A stretch of DNA of 32,432 nucleotides from an uncultured Bacillota bacterium (lineage in GTDB: Bacteria; Bacillota; Clostridia; Peptostreptococcales; Anaerovoracaceae). The notes beneath the pieces are model-generated. The model saw only the letters and a list, made by a program, of their open reading frames with translations. It searched no databases and was not told where the DNA came from. The stretch is from NCBI GenBank assembly GCA_949290475.1, contig CASESB010000087.1:1-32432 (forward strand), in the 5' to 3' direction. The stretch's first letter is position 1. The number at the start of each line of letters is the position of its first letter. Position numbers and translations under genes: made by a program. Shown in pieces: positions 31,942 to 32,432 of this stretch.

Positions 31942-32432
31942 CTATTCCGCCGCTGTCAGCGTTACTCTGACAGCAGGTGCATCCTCATCATAAAGATATA
32001 TGCCGTACGGCAGCTCTACATCCACGTCGATCTTGTGCGGCTCCGTGTCGTCTATATCCGACAGGTCTACCGTACCGCTCAGCTCTTCGATATTTCTCAA
32101 AGCAGCGGCTGTTCCTGCTATGCCGATTTTGATATCTCTGTCAAGTCCCTCGACCTCAAAGCCCTCCGGCGTGCCGACCGCACTTACCGTCAGCGACACG
32201 GTCTTCACATCCAGGAGTCTGATCTCGACGCTTATGCTCTCGTCGTTCTGCACCGTGATGCCTTCGACCTCTCTGCCCTCGCTGTCAACGGCCCTGACAT
32301 CCGCATTTACCCAGATACTGCGATTTGCCGATATCCCGTCGGCAGACACCTCGCCTGTGACTTCGGAGACCTTGTTCACCAGGCTTTTCGCTCCCGAAAC
32401 TGTGACCTGCTCATATTCCGTGGATATTATCC
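31942..32432 (-). CDS. cdaR: YbbR-domain protein CdaR (5' end outside window)
   Basis: Only the last 162 codons are present; the frame stays open to the right edge, so the start is outside. The sequence shows two YbbR repeats: VTVSGAKSLVNKVSEVTGEVSADG typifies the start of one, and GIAGTAAALRNIEELSGTVDLSDI that of the other, each followed by a short beta-strand segment (SISVEIRLLD; HKIDVDVELPYGIYLYDE). CdaR is a membrane-anchored extracytoplasmic regulator of the c-di-AMP synthase CdaA. The gene order cdaR-glmM-glmS supports the call. Confidence 0.9.
   Translation of the reverse strand, partial: IISTEYEQVTVSGAKSLVNKVSEVTGEVSADGISANRSIWVNADVRAVDSEGREVEGITVQNDESISVEIRLLDVKTVSLTVSAVGTPEGFEVEGLDRDIKIGIAGTAAALRNIEELSGTVDLSDIDDTEPHKIDVDVELPYGIYLYDEDAPAVRVTLTAAE

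Overview
The window looks like chromosomal DNA of an anaerobic Bacillota, most likely class Clostridia. The grounds are the gap-pgk-tpiA-eno-secG order, the cdaR-glmM-glmS order, consensus TTGACA/TATAAT promoters with strong AGGAGG ribosome binding sites, a membrane pyrophosphatase, rubredoxin-like and ferredoxin fusions, and a PadR-DUF1700-DUF4097 cassette. No genus can be named from the sequence alone. No rRNA, tRNA, CRISPR array, transposase or integrase was seen.

Layout. 1-8950 (minus strand): a membrane pyrophosphatase cut by the left edge, secG, then the lower-glycolysis cluster eno, tpiA, pgk, gap, headed by rpoN (sigma-54), with trmL further upstream. 9001-10902 (plus): homoserine dehydrogenase without an ACT domain and a SEC-C protein, ending in short direct repeats and a bidirectional terminator. 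10938-14761 (minus): a glutamate-synthase-like flavoenzyme with two rubredoxin-like ends, endonuclease III, ferritin behind a PerR-like box, and a ferredoxin-nitroreductase fusion. 14905-17766 (plus): a metal-resistance operon, a CadC-type sensor and a Zn/Cd/Pb P-type ATPase with a His-rich N-terminus. 17797-18600 (minus): a PD-(D/E)XK-like orphan protein. 18893-22717 (plus): gltX, then the padR-DUF1700-DUF4097 envelope cassette. 22872-27352: a visibly AT-richer island with a two-component pair (response regulator with a DUF2294-like output, and a sensor kinase), divergent from a lipoprotein carboxylesterase that lies behind a structured leader and a perfect terminator. 27466-32432 (minus): adenosylhomocysteinase, glmS, glmM and the end of cdaR, a cell-wall amino-sugar and c-di-AMP cluster with the SAH hydrolase translationally coupled to glmS.

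Most genes are housekeeping. The parts most worth a second look are: the two-component/esterase island, with its non-DNA-binding output domain and its leader RNA; the coenzyme pocket of the glycolytic GAPDH, where residues that normally exclude NADP are replaced; an apparent terminator between promoter and start codon of trmL; and well-defined operator-like palindromes at ftn, cadC and padR.
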